The position numbers and the translations under genes are program-made. From assembly GCA_001897995.1 (NCBI GenBank), contig MKRV01000029.1, positions 1-51,229 of the forward strand: a stretch of DNA of 51,229 nt, in the 5' to 3' direction. Each line of letters begins with the position of its first letter. The stretch's first letter is position 1. Positions 8,329-17,073 of this stretch are shown piece after piece. Below the pieces are notes generated by a model. The model saw only the letters and a list, made by a program, of their open reading frames with translations. It had not been told where the DNA came from and searched no databases. This DNA comes from Alphaproteobacteria bacterium 65-37 (GTDB lineage Bacteria; Pseudomonadota; Alphaproteobacteria; Reyranellales; Reyranellaceae).

Positions 8329-9032
8329 GCCTCGACCCGGTCCACGCGGAAACGGATGCGATCCCCCAGCGACACCAGATTGGGCGGTGTCTTGTCGAAA
8401 TCGAAAGGCGACGGCACGTCCGGCGCGCGACCGATCATGTACCAGCCTGTCGGGGCAGCCTTCGCGCTTCCCTCGACGTAAGGCTTGCCGAGATTGGACT
8501 GGATGCCTGCGATCGAGACGCCGCCGCCCAGCGCCCGCATCACGGGCACCTGCCGCCGGGGCGTGAAGAGCCGCGGATCCATCCCGAACAGGTAGCCGAA
8601 GCCCGCCGTCACGCCGGGGGCGAAGATCGTGTACTCGGGCGCAGCGTGCAGCTTCGCCACATCCGCCGGCGTGCATTTGTGGAAGGCGGCGACTTCCGGC
8701 AGGTCCTGCCCGCCTTCGCCCCCGTAGACCACCCCGACCTCGAGCAGGCGTCCCTCAATCCGTCCGGACGGCACGGCCGGCCAGGTCTCGCCGAGGCGCG
8801 CGGCCAGCGCTTCGAGATCGGCAGTCTTGGGGTCGACCACCACAAGAAGACTGTTCATCCCCGGCTGCGTGTCGACGACGCCTTCCCATTGTCGCGCCGT
8901 GTCGGACAGCCGCCAGATCCGCTCCTGCGTGGCGAGTGTGAGCGGCCCCTCCGCGTCCAGCAGCACCGCCGTGTTGCCGCAGAAGCTGACCCGCGCCTCC
9001 TGCAGGACCGTGACGTCGCGGTTTACGCTCAC
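8325..9032 (-). CDS. pxpB: 5-oxoprolinase subunit B (KipI-like)
   Basis: This 235-residue protein starts at GTG 9032, with a GTGA overlap with the accB stop. It contains the N-terminal lobe typical of KipI (WRLSDTARQWEGVVDTQPGM, then NSLLVVVDP). The second lobe carries GVVYGGEGGQDLPEVAAFH, YTIFAPGVTAGFGYLFGMD and GGGVSIAGIQSNLG, all family landmarks. It forms a complex with PxpC and belongs to the carboxyltransferase module described there. The four-base overlaps on both sides imply translational coupling of accB, pxpB and pxpC and hence matched stoichiometry. Confidence 0.9.
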   Translation of the reverse strand: MSVNRDVTVLQEARVSFCGNTAVLLDAEGPLTLATQERIWRLSDTARQWEGVVDTQPGMNSLLVVVDPKTADLEALAARLGETWPAVPSGRIEGRLLEVGVVYGGEGGQDLPEVAAFHKCTPADVAKLHAAPEYTIFAPGVTAGFGYLFGMDPRLFTPRRQVPVMRALGGGVSIAGIQSNLGKPYVEGSAKAAPTGWYMIGRAPDVPSPFDFDKTPPNLVSLGDRIRFRVDRVEA

Positions 9033-9511
9033 GCGCCGGCGCCCTCGTCCGCCGTCTGCCGGATCGTGAAGAGCGGCTGTCCCGACACGACGTCGGAGCC
9101 GTTCTCGGCATGGATCGCCACGACGACCCCGGCCCGCGGTGCCGACAGCGGGTTGAAGACTTTCATCGCTTCCAGGATGCAGAGCAGTTGTCCGGCCTGC
9201 ACCTTGCTGCCGACGGAGACGAACGGTTCGGCGCCCGGCGCGGGTGCGCGATGGAACACGCCATGCATCGGCGCGGGAACGGCGGCCGACGCTTCCTGTG
9301 CAGACGGACTCCCGACGGGCGAACTTCCGGCTGCCGCGACCGCCTCCTCCGGCAGGGCATCCGCCGTCTCGACGGCAGGCGGGATCGTCCCTTCGACATA
9401 GCGGCGCAGTCGGATGCGCAGGGCGCCTTCGACGATCTCGACCTCGTCGGCACCGCTCTTGCCGAAGGCCTCGATGATCCTCGTTACCGTTTCCAGCTTG
9501 GTCGAGAGCAT
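9029..9511 (-). CDS. accB: Biotin carboxyl carrier protein
   Basis: This 160-residue protein runs from ATG 9511, 7 bp after the aminotransferase stop. It has the BCCP arrangement: an N-terminal helical region (ETVTRIIEAFGKSGADEVEI), an Ala/Pro-rich linker at about residues 45-80, then the biotinyl domain. The attachment lysine is K117 in CILEAMKVFNPL; the canonical motif is EAMKM, so the residue after K is Val here. It should be biotinylated by BirA and carboxylated by the operon's AccC. It is the functional partner of the lysine-less paralogue at 6947-7339. Confidence 0.92.
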   Translation of the reverse strand: MLSTKLETVTRIIEAFGKSGADEVEIVEGALRIRLRRYVEGTIPPAVETADALPEEAVAAAGSSPVGSPSAQEASAAVPAPMHGVFHRAPAPGAEPFVSVGSKVQAGQLLCILEAMKVFNPLSAPRAGVVVAIHAENGSDVVSGQPLFTIRQTADEGAGA

Positions 9512-9518
9512 CCCCGCC

Positions 9519-10721
9519 TCACCGCAAACTCTCGATCGCACGGATCATCCTGTCGCAGGCAGCGTCCAGCCGCTCCATGGAGGTCGCAATCGACATGCGG
9601 AAGTACGGAGAAATGCCGTAGGCCGCACCCGGAACGACGACCACCAGCGCTTCATCGAGCAGGAATTCGGCGACGTCCGTGTCGTTCTGGAGCGCGACAC
9701 CCTTGGGGGTCTTCCTGCCGAGCAGGCCCTTGCACTCGACGAACAGGTAGAACGCGCCCGACGGCCGGAAGCACCGGATGTGCGGCACGTGGGCCAGCCT
9801 CGCCAGGACCTTGTCGCGCCGCTGCTGGAAGATGTCCGAGCGCTCCTTGAGGAAATCCTGGGGGCCCAGGAGCGCCGCCACGGCACCGGCCTGGCTGATC
9901 GAGCTGATCGATCCGACGGTCTGCGACTGCACCTTGCTCATGGCTTTGATGAGGTCGGCTGCACCGCCGGCGTAGCCGATGCGCCAACCGGTCATTGCGT
10001 AACTCTTCGAGACGCCGTTGATCGTGAGCGTGCGGTCCTTCAGGTCGGGCGCCACTTTGGCAAAACTCAGGACCTGGAGGCCGTCGAATACGATGTGCTC
10101 GTAGATCTCATCCGTCATGACGAGCAGCCGCGGATGACGGCGAACGACGGCAGCCAGCGCTTCCAGCTCCTCCCGGCTGTAGATCGTGCCGTTGGGATTG
10201 CTGGGCGAGTTCAGCAACAGCCAGCGTGAGCGCGGCGTGATCGCCCCTTCCAGCAGGTCCGCGTCGATCTTGAACCCGTTATTCTCCGGTCCCTTGACGA
10301 CGACGGGCGTGCCACCGACCAGCTTGGTCATTTCGGTGTAGGACACCCAATAGGGCGCCGGCACGATCACTTCATCGCCCGGGTTCGTGGTCGCCATGAG
10401 CGCGAGAAAGACCATGTTCTTCGCGCCCGCGCTGGCGATCACTTCGGACAGCTCATAGCGCAACCCGTTGTCGCGCTGGAATTTCTCGATCACCGCCTTC
10501 TTCAGCTCGGGCGTACCGCCCGGACCGGTGTATCGCGTCTGTCCCGCACGCATCGCCGCGTCGGCTGCGTCGACGATATGACCGGGCGTATCGAAGTCGG
10601 GCTCGCCCGATGCCAGGCTGATGACATCGACACCGCGCGCGACGAGCTCACGGGCTTTCTGCGAGGCGCCTTCCGAAGCGGATGACGCAACTGACAACAA
10701 CCGGTCGGCGGAGAAATTCAC
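9519..10721 (-). CDS. Class I/II PLP-dependent aminotransferase (aspartate aminotransferase type)
   Basis: This 400-residue protein matches the bacterial aspartate aminotransferase subgroup: ISLASGEPDFDTPGHI, YTGPGGTPELKKAV, NSPSNPNGTIYS, VMTDEIYEHI and the PLP-lysine segment TINGVSKSYAMTGWRIGY (K239). It transfers the amino group of an amino acid to 2-oxoglutarate. As first gene of the IclR-controlled operon it may handle the amino acid released by lactam opening (glutamate if the substrate is 5-oxoproline) or a product amine. Exact substrate preference cannot be read from the sequence. The operator at 10766-10780 lies 45 bp upstream of its start. Confidence 0.9.
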   Translation of the reverse strand: MNFSADRLLSVASSASEGASQKARELVARGVDVISLASGEPDFDTPGHIVDAADAAMRAGQTRYTGPGGTPELKKAVIEKFQRDNGLRYELSEVIASAGAKNMVFLALMATTNPGDEVIVPAPYWVSYTEMTKLVGGTPVVVKGPENNGFKIDADLLEGAITPRSRWLLLNSPSNPNGTIYSREELEALAAVVRRHPRLLVMTDEIYEHIVFDGLQVLSFAKVAPDLKDRTLTINGVSKSYAMTGWRIGYAGGAADLIKAMSKVQSQTVGSISSISQAGAVAALLGPQDFLKERSDIFQQRRDKVLARLAHVPHIRCFRPSGAFYLFVECKGLLGRKTPKGVALQNDTDVAEFLLDEALVVVVPGAAYGISPYFRMSIATSMERLDAACDRMIRAIESLR

Positions 10722-10765
10722 GGGCTTCCTCGATGGATGACGCTCGCGGCACTTTTGTTCGTTTT

Positions 10766-10780
10766 CATAATGCCGTTATG
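10766..10780. promoter_or_regulatory. Putative IclR operator, copy 1
   Basis: CATAATGCCGTTATG is the partner of the copy at 4766-4780 (14 of 15 bases shared). It lies between iclR and the aminotransferase gene, 45 bp before that start, in an AT-rich patch of otherwise GC-rich DNA. Outer GTTCG and CGAAC arms (10757-10761, 10789-10793) flank it but are centred 2 bp away, so they may belong to a second site. Confidence 0.6.
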
Positions 10781-10855
10781 CTATTATTCGAACGATCAAA
10801 AGGGCCCGTCAAGACCCGAGGCCGCCAACCCTTCCGAGGGACGAAGTGCGAAGGG

Positions 10856-11599
10856 CTAGGCCGCTTTGCGTTTTGTCGTGCGCCCGCCGCCCGCGGGACG
10901 ATGGCCGAGCTTGAACGACAGGCTGTCGGCCGCCGCCTTCAGCTTCTGGCGCATGCGGGCATCCTGGGTGTCGAAGCGGCCGATCGGGCCGGAGACGGTC
11001 AGCGCGCCCTTGAACTGTCCGGAGGCGCCGAAGACCGGAATCGAGAGCGAGCAGGTGAGCACGTCGACCACGCCGGACGTGGTGCGGAAGAGCTCGCGAT
11101 CCTCCAGTTCGTGCCCGTTCACGCCCTCGAAGTCGATGAGGACGAGACTGATGGATGTCTCGTCGAAAGCGTGCGTTGACCCCGGCCGCACGCTGACCTT
11201 CAGCGAATGGCTGGAATCGCGCCGGGCAATGCACACCCGGTTCTCCCCTTCCCTGACGTAGAAGGAAACCGTCTCCCCGGTCTCCTCGGCGATCCGATCC
11301 AGTGCCGGATTCACGATGCTCAGAATGTCGAAGGATTCTTCACAGATATGGCCCAGTTCCATCAGCTTGGGGCCGAGACGATAGCGGCCGTCATGCAGCT
11401 TGATGATGTAGTTCTGCCGCTCCAGCGAGATCATGTAGCGCAAGATCACGCTTTTGAAGAGACCGGTCGCCTGCTCGAGATCACCCAAGGACATCGAGCG
11501 GCCTGCGCCGACGAAAGCATCGAGAATGGCCAAGGTTCTCTCGGCCGCGGCGACCGATCGGTCGGGCAGTTGTCGCGCGCGCTTCGGGTTGGACTTCAT
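10856..11599 (-). CDS. IclR-family transcriptional regulator
   Basis: This 247-residue protein has an N-terminal winged helix-turn-helix (AAERTLAILDAFVGAGRSMS, LGDLEQATGLFKSVILRYM). The C-terminal ligand-binding domain runs from ESFDILSIVNPALDRIAEET to DVLTCSLSIPVFGASGQFKG and ALTVSGPIGRF. IclR proteins sense small organic acids and usually control the adjacent catabolic operon. It is encoded directly upstream of the aminotransferase-pxp operon on the same strand with a 134-bp gap. The repeated near-palindrome before both blocks of the locus is its most likely operator. The effector is unknown. Confidence 0.9.
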   Translation of the reverse strand: MKSNPKRARQLPDRSVAAAERTLAILDAFVGAGRSMSLGDLEQATGLFKSVILRYMISLERQNYIIKLHDGRYRLGPKLMELGHICEESFDILSIVNPALDRIAEETGETVSFYVREGENRVCIARRDSSHSLKVSVRPGSTHAFDETSISLVLIDFEGVNGHELEDRELFRTTSGVVDVLTCSLSIPVFGASGQFKGALTVSGPIGRFDTQDARMRQKLKAAADSLSFKLGHRPAGGGRTTKRKAA

Positions 11600-12245
11600 G
11601 GTAAATCCATTTCACCGTCGGTCGGTGAGTATCCTGATCGAGGGGAACGAGTATCCGAGCTAATTGCATAAGGACCTTTGGCAGGCAAGGCGCCCGGCTG
11701 CTCCGTCGAGAGGCATGCGTGATACAGGCTGGTACATGAGCCGACCACGTTGGCGCGAATGACGAATGAAGAGCAGTGTTGAACGCAGCGCGCTTTTCCC
11801 ACCCCTCCTGCAAACCGGTCAAAGGCCCAACCCTTGACTCCCTGCCGGGTTCGCTGGAACGGCTTGCGTTCAATGGGAGCCCCTGCGCGCTTCCAATTGA
11901 AAGGAAGGAGGCGGTCCTTGGAGACCACTCCCGAGTGGTGCCCCGGGGCGGCCTCGCACCAACTCTTCGGTGAGGGCACCTGATGTTGAGTCGCAGCGCC
12001 TGCAGCCGACCGCGCTGACAGATGCCGGAGGCCCTGTCGGCGGTTCCAGGAAGCAGCGGTTGCCGAGGGTTGCAGGTGGAAAGAGCTTCACAGCAGATGA
12101 ATTGATTGACGGGAAATCTCGGGCCTGTCCCTGGCGTCCCAAAATTTCCAAGACCTCCGCACCTTGCCCTCGATACCGTGCCAAAATCGCGACCGGGGTG
12201 ACTGCATCGTGAGCAGCGTCACGAGCCAGATAGGTCAGTAGAGGC
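11600..12245. other. Intergenic region between iclR and an AraC-type gene
   Basis: No convincing gene is seen in these 646 bp; the open frames here have no family resemblance and run into neighbouring genes antisense. The region must hold the iclR promoter (right to left) and the AraC-gene promoter (left to right). It contains one copy of the phased GGGAC element (12116-12140, minus orientation) and a short inverted repeat, ACCACT-CCCG-AGTGGT, near 11925. Confidence 0.5.
12116..12140 (-). repeat. Phased GGGAC element, copy 1 (no -10 in register)
   Basis: Read on the minus strand the blocks are GGGAC, GGACA and GAGAT on an exact 10-bp phase, then GTCAATCAA at the fourth position. The copy before the permease at 22121 has the same fourth block. 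No -10-like hexamer is seen 56-57 bp on. It lies 106 bp before the AraC-type gene at 12246 but points the other way. Confidence 0.5.
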
Positions 12246-13262
12246 ATGATCCCGCAAACATTCGCCACCCATTCTCTGCCACTGGCCGACCAGTTCGAAG
12301 CCTGGCGCGCCTGGTACGGCTCCGTCTTCGATTCGACGCCGCAGCGGTCTGTCGAGGAGGGCTTTTGCGCCAAGGTTTCGACCTGGATCCTGGATGGATT
12401 CACCTTCAGCCAGGTTTCGGCGCCGGCCGTGAACGGCATCAGGACGAAGGCCCATATTCGACGCAACCCGATAGATCATTGGGTGGTGACGGCCTACCGG
12501 AGTGGCACGACCACAATCGGAATGCCGGATGCCTCGCTGGAACCTTCTCTCGGGGTGCCTTTTGTCGTGTCGCTGGCCGATGAGGTGACGGCCCGACGCA
12601 GCAACGACAATGATCGGGTCGCCCTTCATCTGTCGCGCGATCGGTTCCAGCCGATCTCGGCCATTCTCGACGCCGCCCGGGGACAGCCCCTGAACACACC
12701 GCCTGGCCGAATGCTGGCCGACTACATGCTTCTGCTGGAGCGAAACCTTCCGAGCCTGTCGCGCGAGGATGCGTCGCGTGTCGGCGATGCGGTGCAGGCC
12801 ATGATCGAGGCTTGCCTGGCGCCCTCCGTGGACCGGTTGGCCAAGGCGGCTTCACAAGTCAATGTCACCCTGATGGAGAGGGTTCGGCGCGCCGTAGCCA
12901 AGCACCTGCGTTCACCCGCTCTCGGACCGGACAAGCTGTGCCGTGAAGCCGCCATGTCACGGTCGCATCTCTATCGCCTGCTCGAGGGAGAGGGCGGCGT
13001 CGCCCGCTATATCCAGCGCCGACGACTCTCGGAGAGCTTCACCCTGCTGAGCGATGCCGCCAACACCTTGTCGATTGGCAGTATTGCCGAGACCCTGTGC
13101 TTCGCCGACGCCTCGAGTTTCAGTCGGGCTTTCCGGCGGGAGTTCGGTATCACCCCTGGCGAGGTTCGGGCCGGCTGCCTTGCAGGACTGCGGCCGACTG
13201 CGTCCGCCATCGCTGACGAGCATGGCATCAAGACCTTCGCCGACTGCCTCCGCTCCTTCTGA
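12246..13262 (+). CDS. AraC-family regulator, paralogue A
   Basis: This 338-residue protein has an N-terminal AraC-binding-like domain (DQFEAWRAWYGSVFDSTPQ; NPIDHWVVTAYRSG) and a linker GRMLADYMLLLERNLPSLS. The C-terminal AraC double helix-turn-helix holds KLCREAAMSRSHLYRLLEGE, IAETLCFADASSFSRAF and REFGITPGEVRAG. Four other genes in the window (13341, 14373, 44194, 45409) share this full architecture and many exact words, and one at 38454 is more distant. The genes are scattered on both strands, so this is a recent local expansion. Whether the paralogue binds the phased GGGAC element nearby is inference. Confidence 0.9.
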   Translation: MIPQTFATHSLPLADQFEAWRAWYGSVFDSTPQRSVEEGFCAKVSTWILDGFTFSQVSAPAVNGIRTKAHIRRNPIDHWVVTAYRSGTTTIGMPDASLEPSLGVPFVVSLADEVTARRSNDNDRVALHLSRDRFQPISAILDAARGQPLNTPPGRMLADYMLLLERNLPSLSREDASRVGDAVQAMIEACLAPSVDRLAKAASQVNVTLMERVRRAVAKHLRSPALGPDKLCREAAMSRSHLYRLLEGEGGVARYIQRRRLSESFTLLSDAANTLSIGSIAETLCFADASSFSRAFRREFGITPGEVRAGCLAGLRPTASAIADEHGIKTFADCLRSF

Positions 13263-13313
13263 CCCTTGGAACGGCGACGTCTCGACAGCATCAGCTTCCT
13301 CGACGCGAGGCCG

Positions 13314-13328
13314 GATGGGCAGCCCATC
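13314..13328. terminator. Possible hairpin between convergent AraC genes
   Basis: GATGGGC-A-GCCCATC is a perfect inverted repeat in the 78-bp gap between the convergent genes ending at 13262 and 13341. As RNA it would fold as a 5-bp stem with a 5-nt loop. There is no T-run, so termination is only a guess. Confidence 0.3.
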
Positions 13329-13340
13329 GAAGGCCCACAG

Positions 13341-14354
13341 CTAGCCGCCCAGGAAACTGCTGAAGCTATAACCTTTCGGCAGGAGTTTCGAGGCCGGAGC
13401 CGGTTCAATCGCCATGCCGGAGAGCGCGGCTGAACGGACATCGCCTGGGCTGACACCAAACTCCTGCCGAAAAGCCCGGCTGAAGGTCGACGCATCCGAA
13501 AAGCAAAGAAGCTCCGCCACCTTGTTGATCGCATCGCCGTTCGAGACATCCGACAAAAGCGCCATGCTCTCCGCGAGCCGACACCGCTTTATGTAGTTCG
13601 TGACTCCGCCCGCGTGCTCGAGCACGCGATAAAGCTGCGAGCGCGACAGACCTGCTTCGCGGCACAGCCTGTCGGGACCGAGCGACGGCGAGCGGAGGTT
13701 CCTGCGAACCACCTCCCGCACCCTTTCCATGAAGGTGAGCTGGATCTGGCGAGACGCGGCGGCCATCGCGTCGGGCGTGGGAGCCAGACAAACGCCCAGC
13801 ATGGCCTGGATCGCCGCGGGAAGCCTCGCCGCATCTTCGGCCGAAAGGTGCGGCAGGTTGCGCTTCAGCAACATCAAGTAGTCGGCGAGCAATTGGCCGC
13901 GTTGCGTGTCCAGCGCGCTCCCCACCGCCATGTCGAGCATCGTCGTCATATCCTTGAACGAGTCCCTCGGCAGGTACACCTGCAGGCGTGGCGCCGAAGA
14001 ATTGCGGCCGTCCATGGCATATCCGAGAGACCACAGGAGCGGCACACCTGCATCGGCACTGACGTCCTTCCCGTTTGTCGAAATCGTCGTCGGACGGTCG
14101 CGACAGTAGGAAAGGACCCAATGGTCGATCGGACTGCGGCGCAGGTGGTCCGCTGTGCGACTCGGGCGAGTCCCGGGTCCTGTTGCCAACCCGATGGAGA
14201 TGTCCCCGACATTCCACACCGAGTATTCGGCAGCGAAGCCCGCCTGTTCCTCGGTTTCAAAGTGCATGTCGAACGTCGGCTGGAACCACTCGGCCCAGAC
14301 ACGAGCCTGGTCCCGCGTCGCAAAAGATCGCGTCGAGAATGTCAAAGCGTCCAT
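13341..14354 (-). CDS. AraC-family regulator, paralogue B
   Basis: This 337-residue protein has the same two-part plan as paralogue A. The N-terminal domain carries RRSPIDHWVLSYC, followed by the linker GQLLADYLMLLKRNLPHLS. The C-terminal domain carries RLCREAGLSRSQLYRVLEHA, then VAELLCFSDASTFSRAFRQE and FGVSPGDVR. It starts 18 bp after the stop of paralogue C on the same strand, so the two are probably co-transcribed. Targets and effector are unknown. The second helix-turn-helix is intact, so it should bind DNA. Confidence 0.9.
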   Translation of the reverse strand: MDALTFSTRSFATRDQARVWAEWFQPTFDMHFETEEQAGFAAEYSVWNVGDISIGLATGPGTRPSRTADHLRRSPIDHWVLSYCRDRPTTISTNGKDVSADAGVPLLWSLGYAMDGRNSSAPRLQVYLPRDSFKDMTTMLDMAVGSALDTQRGQLLADYLMLLKRNLPHLSAEDAARLPAAIQAMLGVCLAPTPDAMAAASRQIQLTFMERVREVVRRNLRSPSLGPDRLCREAGLSRSQLYRVLEHAGGVTNYIKRCRLAESMALLSDVSNGDAINKVAELLCFSDASTFSRAFRQEFGVSPGDVRSAALSGMAIEPAPASKLLPKGYSFSSFLGG

Positions 14355-14372
14355 GGTTATGCGCTCTTCGCC

Positions 14373-15392
14373 TCAGTAGCGGCGCAGGCAGTCGCTGAAC
14401 GTGCAGATTTCTGATCCCAATGGCAGGCTCGGCGGCGGCGCCGGCGGGAGGCCTGCATGGGTCGCCGCCCGCACATCGCTCGGGCTGATGCCGAATTCGC
14501 GCCGAAACGCCCTGGTGAAGGAGGACGCATCCGAAAAGCACAGCATCTCCGCAATCTCGCCGATCGGCAGGTCGTTCGCCGCGTCGCTCAGCATCGAAAA
14601 GCTTTCCGACAGGCGGCGGCGCTGGATGTAGTGAGCCACACCGCCCTCACTCTCCAGCAGCCGGTAAAGCTGCGAACGCGACGTCCCTGCTTCGCGGCAC
14701 AATTTCGCCGGCCCAAGCGACGGCGAGCGCAAGTTCGTGCGGACGGCCCGTCGGACTCTCTCCATCAACGTGAGCCTGATCTGATCGCTGGCCGCCGACC
14801 GACTGTCGGCGTTCGGGGTGAGACAGGCCAGCAGCATCGCCTGCACGGCATTGGCCAGGCGGCTCGCAGCGTCATCGTCCAGCGCAGGCACGTTGTGCTC
14901 GAGGAGGCGGATGTAGTCGGCAAGCATCCTGGCCGTTGGCGAGGTCAAGGCCATGCCCCTGGCTGCATCGATAACAGGTGCGATGGCCTGGAAGTTGTCG
15001 CGCGCCAGGATGAGCTGGAGCCGATTGTCCTCCCGCCTGCGCCTGATGCCGATCTCATCGCTGAAGGAAAGAATGAACGGCGTGTTCGGCGCGACCTCGA
15101 ACGTGAGACCACGCGTCGCGACGTCGCTCACGCTCCGCTTGCTGAGCGTGATCACCCAATGATCAACCGAATTGTGGCGAATGGCAGACTTCGTCCTGTT
15201 CACGGTATTCGCAGGCGAAACAACCAGGCTGAGCGTCAGCCCGGGAATGGTCCAGGTTGAATTGGTCGCGATGAAATCGTCGTTGCTTGCCTGCCGGGGC
15301 GTGACATCGAAGATCGTGTCGTACCACGCTTGCCAGGCTTCCAATTGCCGTGCCTTGGGCAACTGGTGCGTCGCAAAGTGATAAGCGAACAT
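14373..15392 (-). CDS. AraC-family regulator, paralogue C
   Basis: This 339-residue protein from ATG 15392 is placed by alignment with paralogue E (45409-46428), which begins at the same residue; the longer open frame upstream is intergenic. Key stretches are EAWQAWYDTIFDVTP, RHNSVDHWVITLSKRSVSD, KLCREAGTSRSQLYRLLESE and IAEMLCFSDASSFTRAFRRE. By eye it is very close to paralogue E over its whole length. Its upstream gap is shared with the divergent Tat-amidohydrolase gene and holds the element at 15497-15520. Confidence 0.9.
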   Translation of the reverse strand: MFAYHFATHQLPKARQLEAWQAWYDTIFDVTPRQASNDDFIATNSTWTIPGLTLSLVVSPANTVNRTKSAIRHNSVDHWVITLSKRSVSDVATRGLTFEVAPNTPFILSFSDEIGIRRRREDNRLQLILARDNFQAIAPVIDAARGMALTSPTARMLADYIRLLEHNVPALDDDAASRLANAVQAMLLACLTPNADSRSAASDQIRLTLMERVRRAVRTNLRSPSLGPAKLCREAGTSRSQLYRLLESEGGVAHYIQRRRLSESFSMLSDAANDLPIGEIAEMLCFSDASSFTRAFRREFGISPSDVRAATHAGLPPAPPPSLPLGSEICTFSDCLRRY

Positions 15393-15496
15393 GTCGAGCC
15401 TCGTTGAGATACGACAACCGGAAGGTGTCAGTGGCAGGCCGCCTCCGCAAGGAGAAGCGGCCCTGATGACCGCAGGAATGCGTCCATGCATACTTT

Positions 15497-15559
15497 GGGA
15501 CGCCAGGCACGGTCTGGGACACAAAGCACAGCCCGTGGCGAGACCGTTCCTGCTATGCC
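15497..15559 (+). promoter_or_regulatory. Phased GGGAC promoter, copy 2 (amidohydrolase)
   Basis: TTTGGGAC begins the element: GGGAC at 15497, GCACG at 15507 and GGGAC at 15516. The outer spacing is 19 bp here, one short of the usual 20. The unit GGGAC-N5-GCACR is repeated at 15516-15530. An extended -10, TGCTATGCC, follows with TATGCC at 15554-15559, 57 bp after the first base. The gene starts at 15592 with a GGAGGG ribosome site. Confidence 0.55.
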
Positions 15560-15591
15560 TATGATCCTGTCGAGTTGCGGAGGGACACACA

Positions 15592-17016
15592 GTGACTGAA
15601 CTCGATTCCTTGTCATGCGCATGTTGCAGTCCGGTTCTGAAGAAACTGTCAGACCGCCTCTCCGGTCTCGGGCGTCGCCACTTCCTCACCGCGACCGCAG
15701 CAACCGTAGCGACGGCCGGCCATTCCGCGCCGGTTCTGTCACAGCCTTCGGAGTCGGGCGGCAAAGTCGTGTTTCGTCAGGCGCGCCTGTTTGACGGCAA
15801 GTCTTCCTCGTTGCGCGACAACGTCCAGGTGATCGTCGAGGGCACGAAGATCGCGGCTGTCGACGCGGCCAATAACCCACCGCCCGCGGGCGCGACAGTG
15901 ATCGACTGCGGCGGCCGGGTCGTCATGCCGGGCCTGATCGATGCCCACTGGCACGCGCTGTTCGCGGCGCTGCCGGCCGCAGTGCTGACGACGGCCGATC
16001 CCGGCTACATCTTCAGCGCCGCAACGGCGGAAGCCGAGCGCACCCTGCAGCGCGGCTTCACGACGGTCAGGGACGTCGGCGGTCCGACCTTCTCCTTCAA
16101 GCAGGCGATCGACGACAGATTGATCTCGGGGCCGCGGATCTATCCGTCCGGCGCGATGATCACCAGCTCGGGCGGCCATGGCGACCTGCGCATGCTGTCC
16201 GAGCTGCCGAGGACCTCCAGCCAGCTCAGCACCGTGGAGAAACTGGGCGGCGCCATGATCGTGGACAGCGTGGGCGAGATCCAGCTGCGCACGCGCGAGC
16301 AAATGATGCAGGGGGCCTCGCAGATCAAGGTGGTCGCGGGCGGCGGCGTGTCCTCGCCGCGCAGTCCGCTCGACATGACGACATTCAGCGAGGCCGAGAT
16401 GCGTGCTGCCGTCGGCGTCGCCAGGGACTGGAACACCTACGCGACGATGCATGCCTATGCGCCGCAAACGATCCAGCGGGCCATTGCCGCCGGCGCGGCG
16501 TGCATCGAGCACGCGCATCTCATGGACGATGAGACCGCACGGCTGATGGCCGACAAGCAGGTGTGGCTGAGCACACAGCCTTTCCTCAGTGCCGAGGACG
16601 CGGTCCCCTTGACGGGCCCCAGCCGCGACAGGCTCCTTCAGGTCATCGCCGGCACGAACTCCGTCTACACGCTGGCACGCAAGCACGGGATCAAGACGGC
16701 CTGGGGATCGGACATGCTGTTCTCGCCGGCGGTGACCGCCCGCCAGGGCATCATGCTCACGCATCTCACGCGCTGGTACGGCAACGCCGAGATCCTGAAA
16801 ATGGCGACGTCGACCAATGCGGAGCTGCTGGCGTTGTCGGGTCTGCGCAATCCCTATCCCGCGCCATTGGGAGTCGTCGAAGCCGGGGCTTTCGCCGATC
16901 TCCTGCTGATCGACGGCAACCCGCTCGAGGACATCCGCTTGATCGAGAATCCCACGAAGAACCTGCGCGTCATCATGAAGGACGGCAGGATCCACAAGAA
17001 TACGCTTGGATCCTGA
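15592..17016 (+). CDS. Tat-exported amidohydrolase (imidazolonepropionase-like)
   Basis: This 474-residue protein starts at GTG 15592 behind GGAGGG. The N-terminus is unusual: CACC at residues 9-12 precedes a twin-arginine core GRRHFLTATAATVATAG (RR at 28-29). The mature enzyme shows MPGLIDAHWHALF (HxH at 119-121), TVRDVGG, QIKVVAGGG (candidate bridging Lys 246), HAYA (His 287), CIEHAHL (His 307) and WGSDML (Asp 374). These are the complete metal-site ligands of the amidohydrolase superfamily. Members of this subgroup include prolidase-like and aryl-dipeptide hydrolases. It should act in the periplasm; the substrate is unknown. The promoter element at 15497 points at it. Confidence 0.88.
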   Translation: MTELDSLSCACCSPVLKKLSDRLSGLGRRHFLTATAATVATAGHSAPVLSQPSESGGKVVFRQARLFDGKSSSLRDNVQVIVEGTKIAAVDAANNPPPAGATVIDCGGRVVMPGLIDAHWHALFAALPAAVLTTADPGYIFSAATAEAERTLQRGFTTVRDVGGPTFSFKQAIDDRLISGPRIYPSGAMITSSGGHGDLRMLSELPRTSSQLSTVEKLGGAMIVDSVGEIQLRTREQMMQGASQIKVVAGGGVSSPRSPLDMTTFSEAEMRAAVGVARDWNTYATMHAYAPQTIQRAIAAGAACIEHAHLMDDETARLMADKQVWLSTQPFLSAEDAVPLTGPSRDRLLQVIAGTNSVYTLARKHGIKTAWGSDMLFSPAVTARQGIMLTHLTRWYGNAEILKMATSTNAELLALSGLRNPYPAPLGVVEAGAFADLLLIDGNPLEDIRLIENPTKNLRVIMKDGRIHKNTLGS

Positions 17017-17073
17017 GGTCCCCCGCCTCGTCGTCGGGCCTTAGCCTGTCCGCCCAACGACATAGGCACCAGC

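Noticed and set aside
11870..12466. A 198-codon minus-strand frame across the iclR-AraC gap
   Set aside because: It runs antisense into the AraC gene and lacks a ribosome site or family resemblance.
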